A stretch of 64,000 nt of DNA from Pseudoduganella lutea (GTDB lineage: Bacteria; Pseudomonadota; Gammaproteobacteria; Burkholderiales; Burkholderiaceae_D). The notes beneath the pieces are model-generated. The model saw only the letters and a list, made by a program, of their open reading frames with translations. It did no database searches and was not told the DNA's origin. A program made the translations under genes and the position numbers. Location of the stretch: the NCBI RefSeq assembly GCF_004209755.1, contig NZ_CP035913.1, forward strand, positions 496,001 through 560,000, given 5' to 3'. Positions 38,082 to 46,722 of this stretch are shown in pieces (within the stretch, counting starts at the first letter, position 1; each line of letters opens with the position of its first letter).

Positions 38082-39841
38082 GGCGCTGGCGGGCGCTTGG
38101 ACGGAATGGGCAGCCATACCACCCCCGCCTGGCCGGCCCAGGCATCGTAGTCCCGGCGCAGCCGGTCCGCGATCTCCGGCTGCGCTGCCGCCAGGTCGCG
38201 GGTCTCGCCGCGGTCGTTGCGCAAGTCGTACAGGGCCCAGCTATTGTCGCCGAACGGCGGCTGCATCGACACCATCTTCCAGCCGTCGCGAATAACGTAG
38301 CGGCCGCCGAACAGCTCGTCGGCCAGTACCTGGCCGGCGCGGACGTCGGGGCCATCCGCGCCATCCAGCCGGGCCAGCAGCGACAGGCCGGTGATCGGAT
38401 TGACGGCCTTGCCGGCATAGGTGGCGCCCGGATCGGCGATGCCGGCCGCGGCCAGGAACGTCGGCAGCAGATCCTTCACATGGGCCAGGTCGTGCAGCGC
38501 GGGGCGGCCGTTCGTCTGGCCAGGCAGGCGCACGATCATCGGTGCGCTGACGCCACCTTCCGCCGGCATGCCCTTCCACAGGCGGAACGGCGTCGCGCTC
38601 ACTTCCGCCCAGCGCTCGCCATAGGTCGCATTGGAAAGCGGCCGGCCGATATTGCCCAGCGAATTATCGACATTGGCATTGTCGGGGAACTGGCTGGCCG
38701 CGCCTTCCGCGCCGTTGTCCGACGTGAACACGATCAGCGTATTGTCGTAGGCGCCGGTCTGCTTCAGGTGGGCGATCAGCCGGCCGATGTTGCGGTCGAG
38801 GTTTTCCACCATCGCCGCGTACACCGCCATCTTGCGTGCTTCGGTGGCCCGCTGCGCCGGCGTCAGGCTGCCCCAGCGGGGTCGGCCGAGCGTGCCATCG
38901 AGGCCGGGATTGCCGCTGAAATCGGCCGGCACCAGGCCGAGCGCCTTCTGCCGGGCCAGGCGCCGCGCCCGTATCACGTCATAGCCTTCGTCGTACTTGC
39001 CGGCATACCGGGCGATGTCGGCATCGGGCGCCTGCAGCGGCCAGTGCGGCGCCGTGTAGGCGGCATAGGCGAAGAAGGGCTTGCCGTCGCCGCGGTTGCT
39101 GTCGATGTAGGCGATCAACTTGTCCGTGTAGGTCGTCGACGAATAGAAATCGGCCGGCAGCGTGACCGGCTGGCCGTCTTCCTGGTGGACCGAGCCGAGA
39201 TCGGCCACCGTGGGACGGCCCGGTACCGGTGCGAAGTGGGAACCACCGCCCTGCAGCTGGACATAGGAACGTTCGAAGCCCTTGGCATTCGGGAAGGAGG
39301 CAGGCCGGAACACCCACGGGCTGCCGCCATTGGCCAGCGGGGCCGCGCTCGGCATGCTGGCCAGGTGCCACTTGCCGGCCATGTAGGTGTGATAGCCGGC
39401 ATCGCGCAGCAACTGTGCCATCGACAGCGAGCGGTCGTTCAGGTAGCCCTCGTAGCCGGGCGGCAGCGTGTCGAAGCCGTAGGTGTTGGCGGCACCGTAC
39501 GGCGCGACGCTGCCGGCGACCAGGCTGCCGATCGTTTCAGCCATCGAACCGAGTCCGGCGCGGTGGTGATCGGTGCCGGACATCAGCATCGCGCGGGTCG
39601 GCGAGCACGTCGAGCCGGTGTGGTAATTGGTCACCAGGCGGCCGGAGGCGGCCAGCGCGTCCAGGTTGGGCGTGCTGATTTCACTGCCGTAGGCGCCGAT
39701 GTCGGAATACCCCAGGTCGTCGGCCATGATCATCAGGATATTGGGGCGGGCTGTGGGCGGCGGGCTGCCCGCGCCGCAGCCGGCCAGGCCCAGGCCGATG
39801 GCGCAAGCCGTCGCCAGGACGTGCGAAGTTTTCCAGCGCAT
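38078..39841 (-). CDS. Type I sulfatase (arylsulfatase family), lipoprotein
   Basis: 587 residues. The lipobox GLAGCGAG (Cys about 22) predicts a lipid-anchored protein. The alkaline-phosphatase-like fold opens with RPNILMIMADDLGYSDIGAYG (metal Asp residues). CSPTRAMLMSG holds Cys79, the residue converted to formylglycine (C-x-P-x-R). TYMAGKWHL and VIVFTSDNG-like segments complete the active site. It would remove sulfate esters from a glycan or aryl sulfate. GGAG upstream supports the ATG at 39841. Its activator FGE follows immediately. A histidine kinase/regulator pair is divergent. Confidence 0.9.
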   Translation of the reverse strand: MRWKTSHVLATACAIGLGLAGCGAGSPPPTARPNILMIMADDLGYSDIGAYGSEISTPNLDALAASGRLVTNYHTGSTCSPTRAMLMSGTDHHRAGLGSMAETIGSLVAGSVAPYGAANTYGFDTLPPGYEGYLNDRSLSMAQLLRDAGYHTYMAGKWHLASMPSAAPLANGGSPWVFRPASFPNAKGFERSYVQLQGGGSHFAPVPGRPTVADLGSVHQEDGQPVTLPADFYSSTTYTDKLIAYIDSNRGDGKPFFAYAAYTAPHWPLQAPDADIARYAGKYDEGYDVIRARRLARQKALGLVPADFSGNPGLDGTLGRPRWGSLTPAQRATEARKMAVYAAMVENLDRNIGRLIAHLKQTGAYDNTLIVFTSDNGAEGAASQFPDNANVDNSLGNIGRPLSNATYGERWAEVSATPFRLWKGMPAEGGVSAPMIVRLPGQTNGRPALHDLAHVKDLLPTFLAAAGIADPGATYAGKAVNPITGLSLLARLDGADGPDVRAGQVLADELFGGRYVIRDGWKMVSMQPPFGDNSWALYDLRNDRGETRDLAAAQPEIADRLRRDYDAWAGQAGVVWLPIPSKRPPAP

Positions 39842-39990
39842 GCGTGTCTCCGTTATTTTTGTGGAAACCCGATAGTCGGCACAATCGCGCTGGACGGCTA
39901 TTGGCACTTGGTACAATAGCCGCCCGGCCGCGACCGTCGTACCCTTAACCCGCTGTACCGGTCCGCTCCCTCCTGGTAAGGCCTTCCTTG

Positions 39991-41835
39991 ATGATCCTCC
40001 TGTCCCGCCAGGCCGCGCGCCGCCTGCTGCTGCCGATCGCGCTGTACTGCGCGGCGCAGGCGGGCAGCTGCGCGGCGCCGCAACGGGTGCTGCTGCTGAT
40101 GTCCGGCGGGGCCTCGGCACCGTGGTCGCTTCGGCTTGGCGAGACGCTGCGCGGCGAGGTGCTGCGAACCCATGCCCATGCCGAGCTCCATCTCGAAGTG
40201 CTGCAGCAGCCAGCCAGTGCCGGTGCCATGCCGCCACGCTGGCTCACCGACAAGTACGCCGGGCAGGCGTATGCCGCGGTCGTCCCGCTGACCGCCGACC
40301 AGTTGCCGGTCGCGCTGGCATTGCGCGATCGCCTGTGGCCGGCGGCGACCGTGGTCGCGCCGGACCTCGACCGGGCCATGCTGGCCGGCCTGGCATCGGC
40401 GCCGCGCGTAACGGGCCTGCTGAAGCACGACCCGGTCGCGCGCAACCTGGAGCTGATGTTTGCGCTGGCGCCGGCAACGCGGCATATCGCCATCGTCAGC
40501 GCCGGCCTGGACCGTGATCCCATCCGGCGCAACTGGCGCGCCGCCCTCGAGCCCTGGCTGCGTCGCGCCACGCTGATCGACCTTGGCGGCCTGGCGCCGG
40601 AAGAGCTGGCGCGCCGCCTGCGCGACCTGCCACCCGCCACCGCGCTGTATTTCGCCGCGCCCAACACGGGCCACAGCTCGGCCGTGATGACGCCCTATGA
40701 CGCACTGCGTGGGCTGGCACCACAGACGCGGATGCCCATCTTCATCGATGCCGCGACCCTGCTCGGTACTGGCGCGGTGGGCGGCTGGGTGCATTCGCCG
40801 GCCGCCTTCGCGCGCGACATCGCCTCGCAGCTGAACCGGCTGCTGGCCGGTGTTTCCCCCGGGCGCATCGGGTTCGAACCGCACAGCGCTCCCCGCCTGC
40901 AGTTCGACTGGCGCGCGCTGCAGCGTGCCGGACTCGCCGGCGCGCCACTACCGCCGGGCAGCGAGCTGCTGTTCCGGCCGCCCGGCCTGTGGGAAGCGTA
41001 TCGCGGCACCGTGCTGGCGACGGCACTGGTGCTGGCAATCCAGAGCGCCCTGATCGGCGCGCTGCTGCTGGAGCGGCGCCGCCGCAAGAGTGCGGAACAA
41101 CGGGCCCGCCAGCATCTGGGCGAACTGGCGCGGCTCGACCGGATGGGCGCGGTCGGCGCCCTGTCGGCGGCGCTGGCCCACGAAATCAACCAGCCGCTCG
41201 GCGCCATCCTCAGCAACGCGGAAACTGCCGAAGTGCTGCTCGAACTGCCCGCCCCGCCCTATCACGAACTGCGCGAGATCGTCGCGGCCATCCGCGACGA
41301 CAACGCACGCGCCGCGGCGGTACTGGTGCGCCTGCGTGCCTGGATCGCCGACGCCGCCGGCCAGCAACAGCGCCTGGCGCTCAATCCGCTGCTGCGCGAC
41401 GTGGCGCGCATCCTGCGGGTCGAAGTCCGCATGCGCGGCACGGAGCTGCGGCTGCAACTGGGCGATACGGTACCGGACGTGGTCGCCGACGGCGTGCAGA
41501 TCCAGCAGGTCGCGGTGAACCTGGTACTGAACGCGCTCGATGCGCTGCAGCAGGTCGCGCCGGCACAGCGCCGGGTGACCATCCGGAGCACCCGCAACGC
41601 GGCCGGCGGCGCCGACGTCTGCGTCATCGACAGCGGGCCGGGCCTGTCCGGCGTGGCGGCGGAGCGCCTGTTCGAGCCGTTCTTCAGCACCAAGCCGGAT
41701 GGCCTGGGCGTGGGCCTGTCGATCAGCCGGAGCATCCTGGAACGCCATGGCGGCACGCTGCAGGCCGAGCAGCCGGCCGGCGCCGGCGCGCTGTTCCGCT
41801 TCAGCCTGCCATGCGCGATGGAGCAATCGCCATGA
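39991..41835 (+). CDS. Sensor histidine kinase with periplasmic ABC-substrate-binding-like domain
   Basis: 614 residues. Signal/anchor (about 8-30), a periplasmic domain resembling ABC substrate-binding proteins (about 30-320), one membrane helix (about 335-357), then a FixL/NtrB-type kinase core. The phosphoacceptor is His397 in ALAHEINQPLGAILSNAE; the ATP domain shows VNLVLNALDALQQ, DSGPGLSG, LFEPFFSTKPDGLGVGLSI. A TTG codon precedes the ATG at 39991 in frame. Its stop overlaps the start of the response regulator, so they form a pair. It is divergent from the sulfatase operon, with 149 bp between starts. Confidence 0.85.
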   Translation: MILLSRQAARRLLLPIALYCAAQAGSCAAPQRVLLLMSGGASAPWSLRLGETLRGEVLRTHAHAELHLEVLQQPASAGAMPPRWLTDKYAGQAYAAVVPLTADQLPVALALRDRLWPAATVVAPDLDRAMLAGLASAPRVTGLLKHDPVARNLELMFALAPATRHIAIVSAGLDRDPIRRNWRAALEPWLRRATLIDLGGLAPEELARRLRDLPPATALYFAAPNTGHSSAVMTPYDALRGLAPQTRMPIFIDAATLLGTGAVGGWVHSPAAFARDIASQLNRLLAGVSPGRIGFEPHSAPRLQFDWRALQRAGLAGAPLPPGSELLFRPPGLWEAYRGTVLATALVLAIQSALIGALLLERRRRKSAEQRARQHLGELARLDRMGAVGALSAALAHEINQPLGAILSNAETAEVLLELPAPPYHELREIVAAIRDDNARAAAVLVRLRAWIADAAGQQQRLALNPLLRDVARILRVEVRMRGTELRLQLGDTVPDVVADGVQIQQVAVNLVLNALDALQQVAPAQRRVTIRSTRNAAGGADVCVIDSGPGLSGVAAERLFEPFFSTKPDGLGVGLSISRSILERHGGTLQAEQPAGAGALFRFSLPCAMEQSP

Positions 41836-42425
41836 CTCCGGTCCTGCATCTCGTCGACGATGACCTGGGATTTCGCCGCGCGCTGGCCCGCCTGCTGCGT
41901 GCGCTCGGGCATACCGTGCAGGAATACGGCAGCGCCCAGGAGTTCCTCGCGGTGCCCAGCCCGGCAGCCGGCTGCCTGCTGCTCGACGTGCACATGCCCG
42001 GCCTGTCGGGTCTCGACCTGCAGGCGCGGCTCGCGCCGCATGCCGACAGCCTGCCCGTGATCTTCATTACCGGGCAGGGCGACATACCGATGAGCGTACG
42101 GGCGATCAGGGCGGGCGCCGAGGATTTCCTGACCAAGCCGGTCGGCCGCGTGGTGCTGGTCGAAGCGATCGAACGGGCACTGGCCCGGGCGGAACGGGCC
42201 CGCGCCACGCAGGAACGGCAGGCGGCGCGCGCGCAACTGCTGGCGCGGCTCAGCGCCCGGGAGCACGAGGTGGCGCTGCTGCTGGCGCGCGGCTGGCTGA
42301 ACAAGCAGGTCGCGGCGGCGCTTGGTACCACCGAGCGCACCGTGAAAGCGCATCGCAGCCGGATCATGGAAAAACTGGCGATCCGGTCGGCCGTGGAGCT
42401 GGCGCGGCTGCTGGACCAGGCTTGA
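41832..42425 (+). CDS. FixJ/NarL-type response regulator
   Basis: 197 residues. The receiver domain has the acidic DDD pocket (HLVDDDLGF), phosphoacceptor Asp52 (LLLDVHMPG), ITGQGD and Lys in FLTKPV. A LuxR-type HTH follows (LSAREHEVALLLARGWLNKQVAAALGTTERTVKAHRSRIMEKL). ATG overlaps the kinase stop (ATGA). It is the output partner of the upstream kinase. Neighbouring targets could be the divergent sulfatase operon; no operator was identified. Confidence 0.9.
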   Translation: MTPVLHLVDDDLGFRRALARLLRALGHTVQEYGSAQEFLAVPSPAAGCLLLDVHMPGLSGLDLQARLAPHADSLPVIFITGQGDIPMSVRAIRAGAEDFLTKPVGRVVLVEAIERALARAERARATQERQAARAQLLARLSAREHEVALLLARGWLNKQVAAALGTTERTVKAHRSRIMEKLAIRSAVELARLLDQA

Positions 42426-42523
42426 AAGGGAACGGGAACCGGCGCGCCACCGATTCGGCGCCGCAGCCGCATGGGTGCTGCACCGGCGTTCGGCCTCGAA
42501 CTGTTGACTGAGCGGTTGACTGA

Positions 42524-42541
42524 AATGTAACAGATTGTCTG
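42524..42541 (+). promoter_or_regulatory. Candidate type III regulon box upstream of the translocator gene
   Basis: AATGTAACAGATTGTCTG, 90 bp before the translocator start. It contains TGTAA and TGTCT direct half-sites 10 bp apart, as expected for an OmpR/PhoB-type winged-helix dimer. It matches the box at 61755-61772 at 15 of 18 positions and the minus-strand box at 46665-46682 at 13 of 18. Confidence 0.55.
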
Positions 42542-42631
42542 CCGGGGGCCGTCGTCGACAGGTGGCCATGGGAACATCCGATCATGCTGGCGCGTGCCGC
42601 CTGACTATCGTTCACTCCCGCAGGATGCCCC

Positions 42632-45412
42632 ATGACCGTTCAAAACACCCAACAAGCGCCAGTTGCCGGCGCCCCCCATCTCTCGCTTGCCAGGCAGGTT
42701 GTCGCGCAACACGTCAAGCCGGCCAACGCCGAGGCGGACAAGCTGCTGGAAGACCTGAAAAACAATGCCGGCCCTGACTTGCCGAAGCCCCCACGCAACG
42801 AGCAGAAACTGGTCAAGGACGCCGACAACAGCGACAAGGTCGAGCGCATCCTCGACAAGCGCGCCGACCCCAGCCGCCCGCCCACGCCCGGCTACAATCC
42901 GATGCATACCGGCCCGGGCATGCCCATGCTTCCGCCGAATTTCGGCGACGCCGACAGCAGCGCCGAAATGCTGGTCGACGGCTTGTCCGGCAACCAGCAC
43001 GACCAGATGCTGAAGGAGTTGAACCGGCCGCTCGCGGCTGCTGAGTACCTGAAGGAAAACTGGGGCAAGTGGAACCTGGGCAAGCACGCCAATGTCGATG
43101 AACTCGTCAAGAACCCGCCCGGCAACCTGCCGCAGGAAGCAAAGGATCTGCTGCGCTACCTCAAGGACCACCCGTCGCTGAAGACGGCGATCGATACCGC
43201 CAACGCCAAGGGCGCGAAGCCGGATGGCCTGATCAGCAAGGACGACGTGCAGGCCTTCGTCGGACAATACAAGGATCAGCAGGAAAAAGCCGCCAAGGTC
43301 TTCTCGCAATGGCAATCGAGTAACAAGAATGCCGGCGGCATGGCCACCGAACTGGCGCGAACGGCCGCCATCCTGGTCGCCAACGAAGCGCTGCTGCACG
43401 GCGCCGACACCAACGTTCCTGGCGATAAGAACCCGCTGGCCAGCCTGAAGGGAACCAAGGCCCTGTCGCTCGAAGACTTCGGGATCGTCAGCGACGCCGC
43501 CCAGCTGTTCGCGCGCGAGGGCATGTTCGCCCAGATCGACCGCTCCGGCGTCAACATCGCCACCCACGACCGCGACCAGCTGTTCAATGTCGACAACCTC
43601 ACGAAGTGGCTGAAGAGCGGCGCGCCCAGGAACGACAAGGAGGCGGTGGCGCTGTTCGAGAAGGCAGCGACGCATACGGCGATCGCCACGATGCAGGGCG
43701 ATACGAGCAAGATCAAGGGCGACCTGTTCAAGACCGACAGCAAGGGCAACATCACGATCAACAAGGACAAGTTTTCGACAGCCGACCGCGCGGCCGCGAT
43801 GATCGAACTGCAGGACGCGCGCGCCAAGCTGACCGCAGGCGCGCAACAGGGCTTGTACCGCTTCAAGGACGCGGAAAAATACGGGATCAATCCCAATCCC
43901 GACAAGCTGGCTGGCGACCTCGACGAGCGTATCGCGGCGCTCGCCGCGGACGAGGACATGGCCAAGTCGATGTCCACCAAGCTGGGTAACGCCTATCAGG
44001 CGGTGGCCAAGGCCAATCCGCTCCTCAAGGCCCGGATCGAACATCACTACGGTCATTATGTGGAGAACGGCAACGGCCTGAAGGACGCCGTCAACGGCAA
44101 GCAGACCGGTCCCGACGGCAAATCGCTGTCGCTAGGAGACGGTCTCGGCCAGTTCATCAGCCAGGCCGGCACCCTGGCCAGGATGCTTGGCAAGGGCGAG
44201 CCCGATCTGTCGGCGATCCTCAACAAATCGGAACTGAAAGACGTTCGCAAGAAAATCCACGACACCTATATCAACGAAGTCGTCGACGGCGACCGGATCG
44301 CCCAGATCATCAAGGACGATCCGAAGATCGACATCGAGGAAGCGATCGCGCGCGCGGGGCGCGAAGCGATCGCCATCACCGCCGCGACCGATCCGCGCAT
44401 GGTCAAGATGCACAAGGACCTGCAGAACGCCAACTTCACCGAGAACGCCACCAAGGCCCTGGTGGAAAACACCGACATGAGCGACGTGGCCAAGCAGTTC
44501 ACCAAGGCCGATGGCAGCATGGACGAGGCCAAGCTCGAGGAAGTGCTGAAGAACGCCGAGAAGGTTAACGATAAACTGTTCAAGGATGCGCAAGGCAAGT
44601 CGATGGCCCCGGACATCCTGCGGGCGCTGCGCGGCGCATGGGACGCCGGGCGCAACGCGGCCAAGGTGTCGGACGTGCTGACCAAGGACACCTGGCAAAA
44701 AGTATTGCAGGGCGTTGGCAGCACCAACAACAACAAGCTCGATCCGATCTACAAGAACGGCGTGATGCACGGGGTCAGCGCCTTGTTCGGCGCCTTCGCG
44801 CTGACGGCGCGCGCCGGCGCCAAGAAGGAAACCACTCCGAAGGACATCGCTTCGTATATGGGCAGCGCCCTGGCCGTGGTCGGCACCGGCATCGAAAGCG
44901 GCAGCAAGTACGACGCGACCCACGACGGCGTGGACCGCAAGAAAATGCTGGGCAAGATCGAGCAGGCCGGCAAGATGCTCGGCGGCGCCGGCAACATCAT
45001 CGCCGGGGTGACGGGCATCATCAGCGGCGTCGGGCAGCTCGGCACCAACCGCCCTCTCGGCGCGGTGAACATCACCAGCGGCTCGCTGTTCGCCACGGCG
45101 GGCGCCTTGTCGATCGTGGAAGGCATTTCCGCGCTCTCGAACTTTGCCAAGGTTGCCCAGGTGGCAGGCGGCATCTCGGGCGCGCTGGGCGTGGCGTCCG
45201 GCGTCTTCACGGTCGGCATCGCCATCTGGCAACTGGTGGAAATGGCGATCAAGGACAACCGCATCGCCAAGGACTCGAAGACCTTCTGGAGCCAGATCAG
45301 CCCCGTGCTGGAACGCTACGGCGCGGACGGCGGACCGGTCGAGGAAAGCGACAAGCCGAAGAAAGATCCGGATTCGGACCTGGATCCGTACTGGGTGTAT
45401 TACCCGACCTGA
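42632..45412 (+). CDS. Type III secretion translocator/effector, HrpF/NolX/HrpK-like
   Basis: 926 residues, acidic and Lys/Asp-rich, without signal peptide, unlike its neighbours in being poor in Arg. The N-terminal 130 residues are disordered (Pro-rich), as in type III substrates. Segments such as LLRYLKDHPSLKTAIDTA and DGLISKDDVQAFVGQYKD, repeated in degenerate form, are characteristic of the HrpF/NolX/PopF/HrpK translocator family of plant-associated bacteria. The C-terminal 200 residues hold Gly/Ala-rich hydrophobic segments (MLGGAGNIIAGVTGIISGV, VAGGISGALGVASGVFTVG) that could insert in a host membrane. AGGA lies just upstream of the ATG. It is a monocistronic unit beside the type III operons with its own candidate box. 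Confidence 0.7.
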   Translation: MTVQNTQQAPVAGAPHLSLARQVVAQHVKPANAEADKLLEDLKNNAGPDLPKPPRNEQKLVKDADNSDKVERILDKRADPSRPPTPGYNPMHTGPGMPMLPPNFGDADSSAEMLVDGLSGNQHDQMLKELNRPLAAAEYLKENWGKWNLGKHANVDELVKNPPGNLPQEAKDLLRYLKDHPSLKTAIDTANAKGAKPDGLISKDDVQAFVGQYKDQQEKAAKVFSQWQSSNKNAGGMATELARTAAILVANEALLHGADTNVPGDKNPLASLKGTKALSLEDFGIVSDAAQLFAREGMFAQIDRSGVNIATHDRDQLFNVDNLTKWLKSGAPRNDKEAVALFEKAATHTAIATMQGDTSKIKGDLFKTDSKGNITINKDKFSTADRAAAMIELQDARAKLTAGAQQGLYRFKDAEKYGINPNPDKLAGDLDERIAALAADEDMAKSMSTKLGNAYQAVAKANPLLKARIEHHYGHYVENGNGLKDAVNGKQTGPDGKSLSLGDGLGQFISQAGTLARMLGKGEPDLSAILNKSELKDVRKKIHDTYINEVVDGDRIAQIIKDDPKIDIEEAIARAGREAIAITAATDPRMVKMHKDLQNANFTENATKALVENTDMSDVAKQFTKADGSMDEAKLEEVLKNAEKVNDKLFKDAQGKSMAPDILRALRGAWDAGRNAAKVSDVLTKDTWQKVLQGVGSTNNNKLDPIYKNGVMHGVSALFGAFALTARAGAKKETTPKDIASYMGSALAVVGTGIESGSKYDATHDGVDRKKMLGKIEQAGKMLGGAGNIIAGVTGIISGVGQLGTNRPLGAVNITSGSLFATAGALSIVEGISALSNFAKVAQVAGGISGALGVASGVFTVGIAIWQLVEMAIKDNRIAKDSKTFWSQISPVLERYGADGGPVEESDKPKKDPDSDLDPYWVYYPT

Positions 45413-45420
45413 GGTACCGC

Positions 45421-45462
45421 CGCGGGGATTTTCCCGGGTATTCGCCCGGGTATTTCCCCGCG
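45421..45462. terminator. Bidirectional terminator-like hairpin between translocator and sctI
   Basis: CGCGGGGA (45421-45428) pairs with TCCCCGCG (45455-45462). Inside are two CCCGGGTATT copies, each self-complementary, giving a stable nested structure. Short T-runs flank it on both strands. It follows the translocator stop by 8 bp and lies downstream of the convergent sctI gene. Confidence 0.6.
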
Positions 45463-45508
45463 TATTTCCCTGGATTTCTGCGCACGACCAGGGCCAGGCT
45501 GGCCGGCG

Positions 45509-45924
45509 TCAGTTCTGCTGCTGGAACAGCGTGTGCATCCCTTCCGACAGCTCCTTGGACAGGTTCGTCAGCAGCGACATCTGCACCGACATCTCCCCGC
45601 ACGCAGCATTTGCGCCAACATCTGCTGATGATCGAGCACGCCCTCGCTGGCATGCGTTCCCAGTGTCTTGACCTCGGCAATCCAGGCGTTCATATCGCGT
45701 TCCATCCGGCCCACGGTATCGATCAAGCGCTCGCCCGGGCCGAGCGTCGCCCCGCCGATGACTTCCGGGCCGTCGCTCGCCGCCGCGCGCAGCGCCGCCT
45801 GGAATGCGTCGACGGCCGCGGGGTTCGGCACGCCCGCGGGCTGCCGCAGGTCGGGGCGGAGAACCTCGGCGGACTGGGCGAGATGGGAAACGTGGGAAAT
45901 TGCGCTGATCGGTTCGGTGCTCAT
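45509..45924 (-). CDS. sctI: Type III inner rod protein SctI (HrpB2/YscI-like), frameshifted near the C-terminus
   Basis: From the ATG at 45924 the protein reads MSTEPISAISHVSHL ... TLGPGERLIDTVGRMERDM ... HQQMLAQMLRAG, then in this sequence runs into a spurious Arg-Cys tail. In the next frame the family's conserved C-terminus follows: EMSVQMSLLTNLSKELSEG and MHTLFQQQN, stop at 45509. Adding one G to the run complementary to 45595-45598 restores 138 residues, the normal length. The C-terminal helix is the part that polymerises in the rod. HrpB1 followed by HrpB2 is the conserved order in Xanthomonas/Ralstonia hrp operons, which supports the call. The indel is probably a sequencing artefact. 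Confidence 0.7.
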
Positions 45925-45970
45925 GTGCTGGCGAAAGGTAAGGTCAGGAACAGGATTGAAAAAAGCAGGC

Positions 45971-46378
45971 TCAAAAAGCCGCGGCGTCCGCGAGATGGCT
46001 GCACAGTTGCCGCTCAAGGAAGACGGCCATCTCCTGTGCGACCGGGTCGGCGCCCTGCATCACCGCTTGCAGGGCGTCCAATGCGCTGGACGGCAGCGCC
46101 GACTCGAGGTGTACATAGCCGAGCAGCAGGCGCGCGACCATGTGCCCGCCGTCGGCCTGGCTTTGCAGGCGTCCCAGCGCATCCAGCGCGCGCGTGCGGC
46201 GCCAGGTCATGAATGCGGCGGCCGCAAGCACGTCCTGGCGGATGTCCGCAAAACCTTCCAGCGCCTTGCAGATCGTCTCGCCCTCTTCCCAGTAACCGCG
46301 GTGCGCGGCGGCGACCGCATAGAACCATAGCCGCCGGCGCGCCGCCGGGCCGATGGCCGCTTCGATCGGGTCAGCCAT
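45971..46378 (-). CDS. hrpB1: Type III secretion protein HrpB1/HrpK
   Basis: 135 residues, all helical, TPR-like: ARRRLWFYAVAAAHRGYWEEGETICKAL-type repeats, GFADIRQDVLAAAAFMTW and ALPSSALDALQAVMQGAD. This matches the HrpB1/HrpK family of plant-pathogen type III systems, a cytoplasmic or periplasmic helper required for secretion in Xanthomonas. ATG 46378 overlaps the upstream small gene's stop (46371-46373). It is followed by the rod gene sctI after 46 bp. Confidence 0.75.
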   Translation of the reverse strand: MADPIEAAIGPAARRRLWFYAVAAAHRGYWEEGETICKALEGFADIRQDVLAAAAFMTWRRTRALDALGRLQSQADGGHMVARLLLGYVHLESALPSSALDALQAVMQGADPVAQEMAVFLERQLCSHLADAAAF

Positions 46379-46604
46379 CGTGGGCGCTGCGGTTGTCGAT
46401 GACGACATTGGCGAGGATCCGCATGCTGCTGGTCACCGCGTCGCGCAGCGCACCGGCTGTTCGGAACACCTCGGGCGGCAGCGGGCGGGCCAGCAGGCAG
46501 TCGATATGGTGCTGGTCGGTGAACAGGTCGTCGTAGATGGATTGAATCTGGGCGTTGCTGGCGTTGGCCCCGAGGTCTTCTTCGAGCCTGGTGTGATTTG
46601 GCAT
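46371..46604 (-). CDS. Small type III-linked protein, first in the hrpB1-sctI mini-operon
   Basis: 77 residues, helical, no signal peptide or Cys-rich motif; one Cys. The size and helix-turn-helix-like pattern (TRLEEDLGANASNAQIQSIY, LPPEVFRTAGALRDAVTSSM) resemble needle subunits or their small co-chaperones, but I do not recognise the family. GGGAG lies 5 bp before the ATG at 46604, a strong site suggesting high expression. A candidate regulon box precedes it at 46665-46682. Confidence 0.6.
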   Translation of the reverse strand: MPNHTRLEEDLGANASNAQIQSIYDDLFTDQHHIDCLLARPLPPEVFRTAGALRDAVTSSMRILANVVIDNRSAHDG

Positions 46605-46664
46605 GCGTACTCCCGTGTTGGCGGCGCTGACGGTAGCACCGGCAACGGGACGAATGATGCAAAT

Positions 46665-46682
46665 TCAACATTCTTTTACATT
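46665..46682 (-). promoter_or_regulatory. Candidate type III regulon box upstream of the hrpB1-sctI mini-operon
   Basis: On the minus strand it reads AATGTAAAAGAATGTTGA, about 60 bp before the first start codon. TGTAA and TGTTG half-sites are 10 bp apart, the same register as at 42524 and 61755. It shares 14 of 18 positions with the 61755 copy. Confidence 0.5.
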
Positions 46683-46722
46683 GTCTGGCATGACTATTCC
46701 GACAATGAATTTTTGCAAACGT

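Noticed and set aside
42426..42631. PIP-box or hrp-box (HrpL) promoter before the translocator
   Set aside because: TTCGG copies at 42454 and 42489 are 35 bp apart, not the PIP spacing, and GGAACC near 42436 lacks a CCAC element at the right distance.
45925..46017. Longer N-terminus for sctI starting at TTG 46017
   Set aside because: It would overlap hrpB1, begins at a poor codon without a ribosome site, and adds residues with no family likeness; ATG 45924 gives the normal length.
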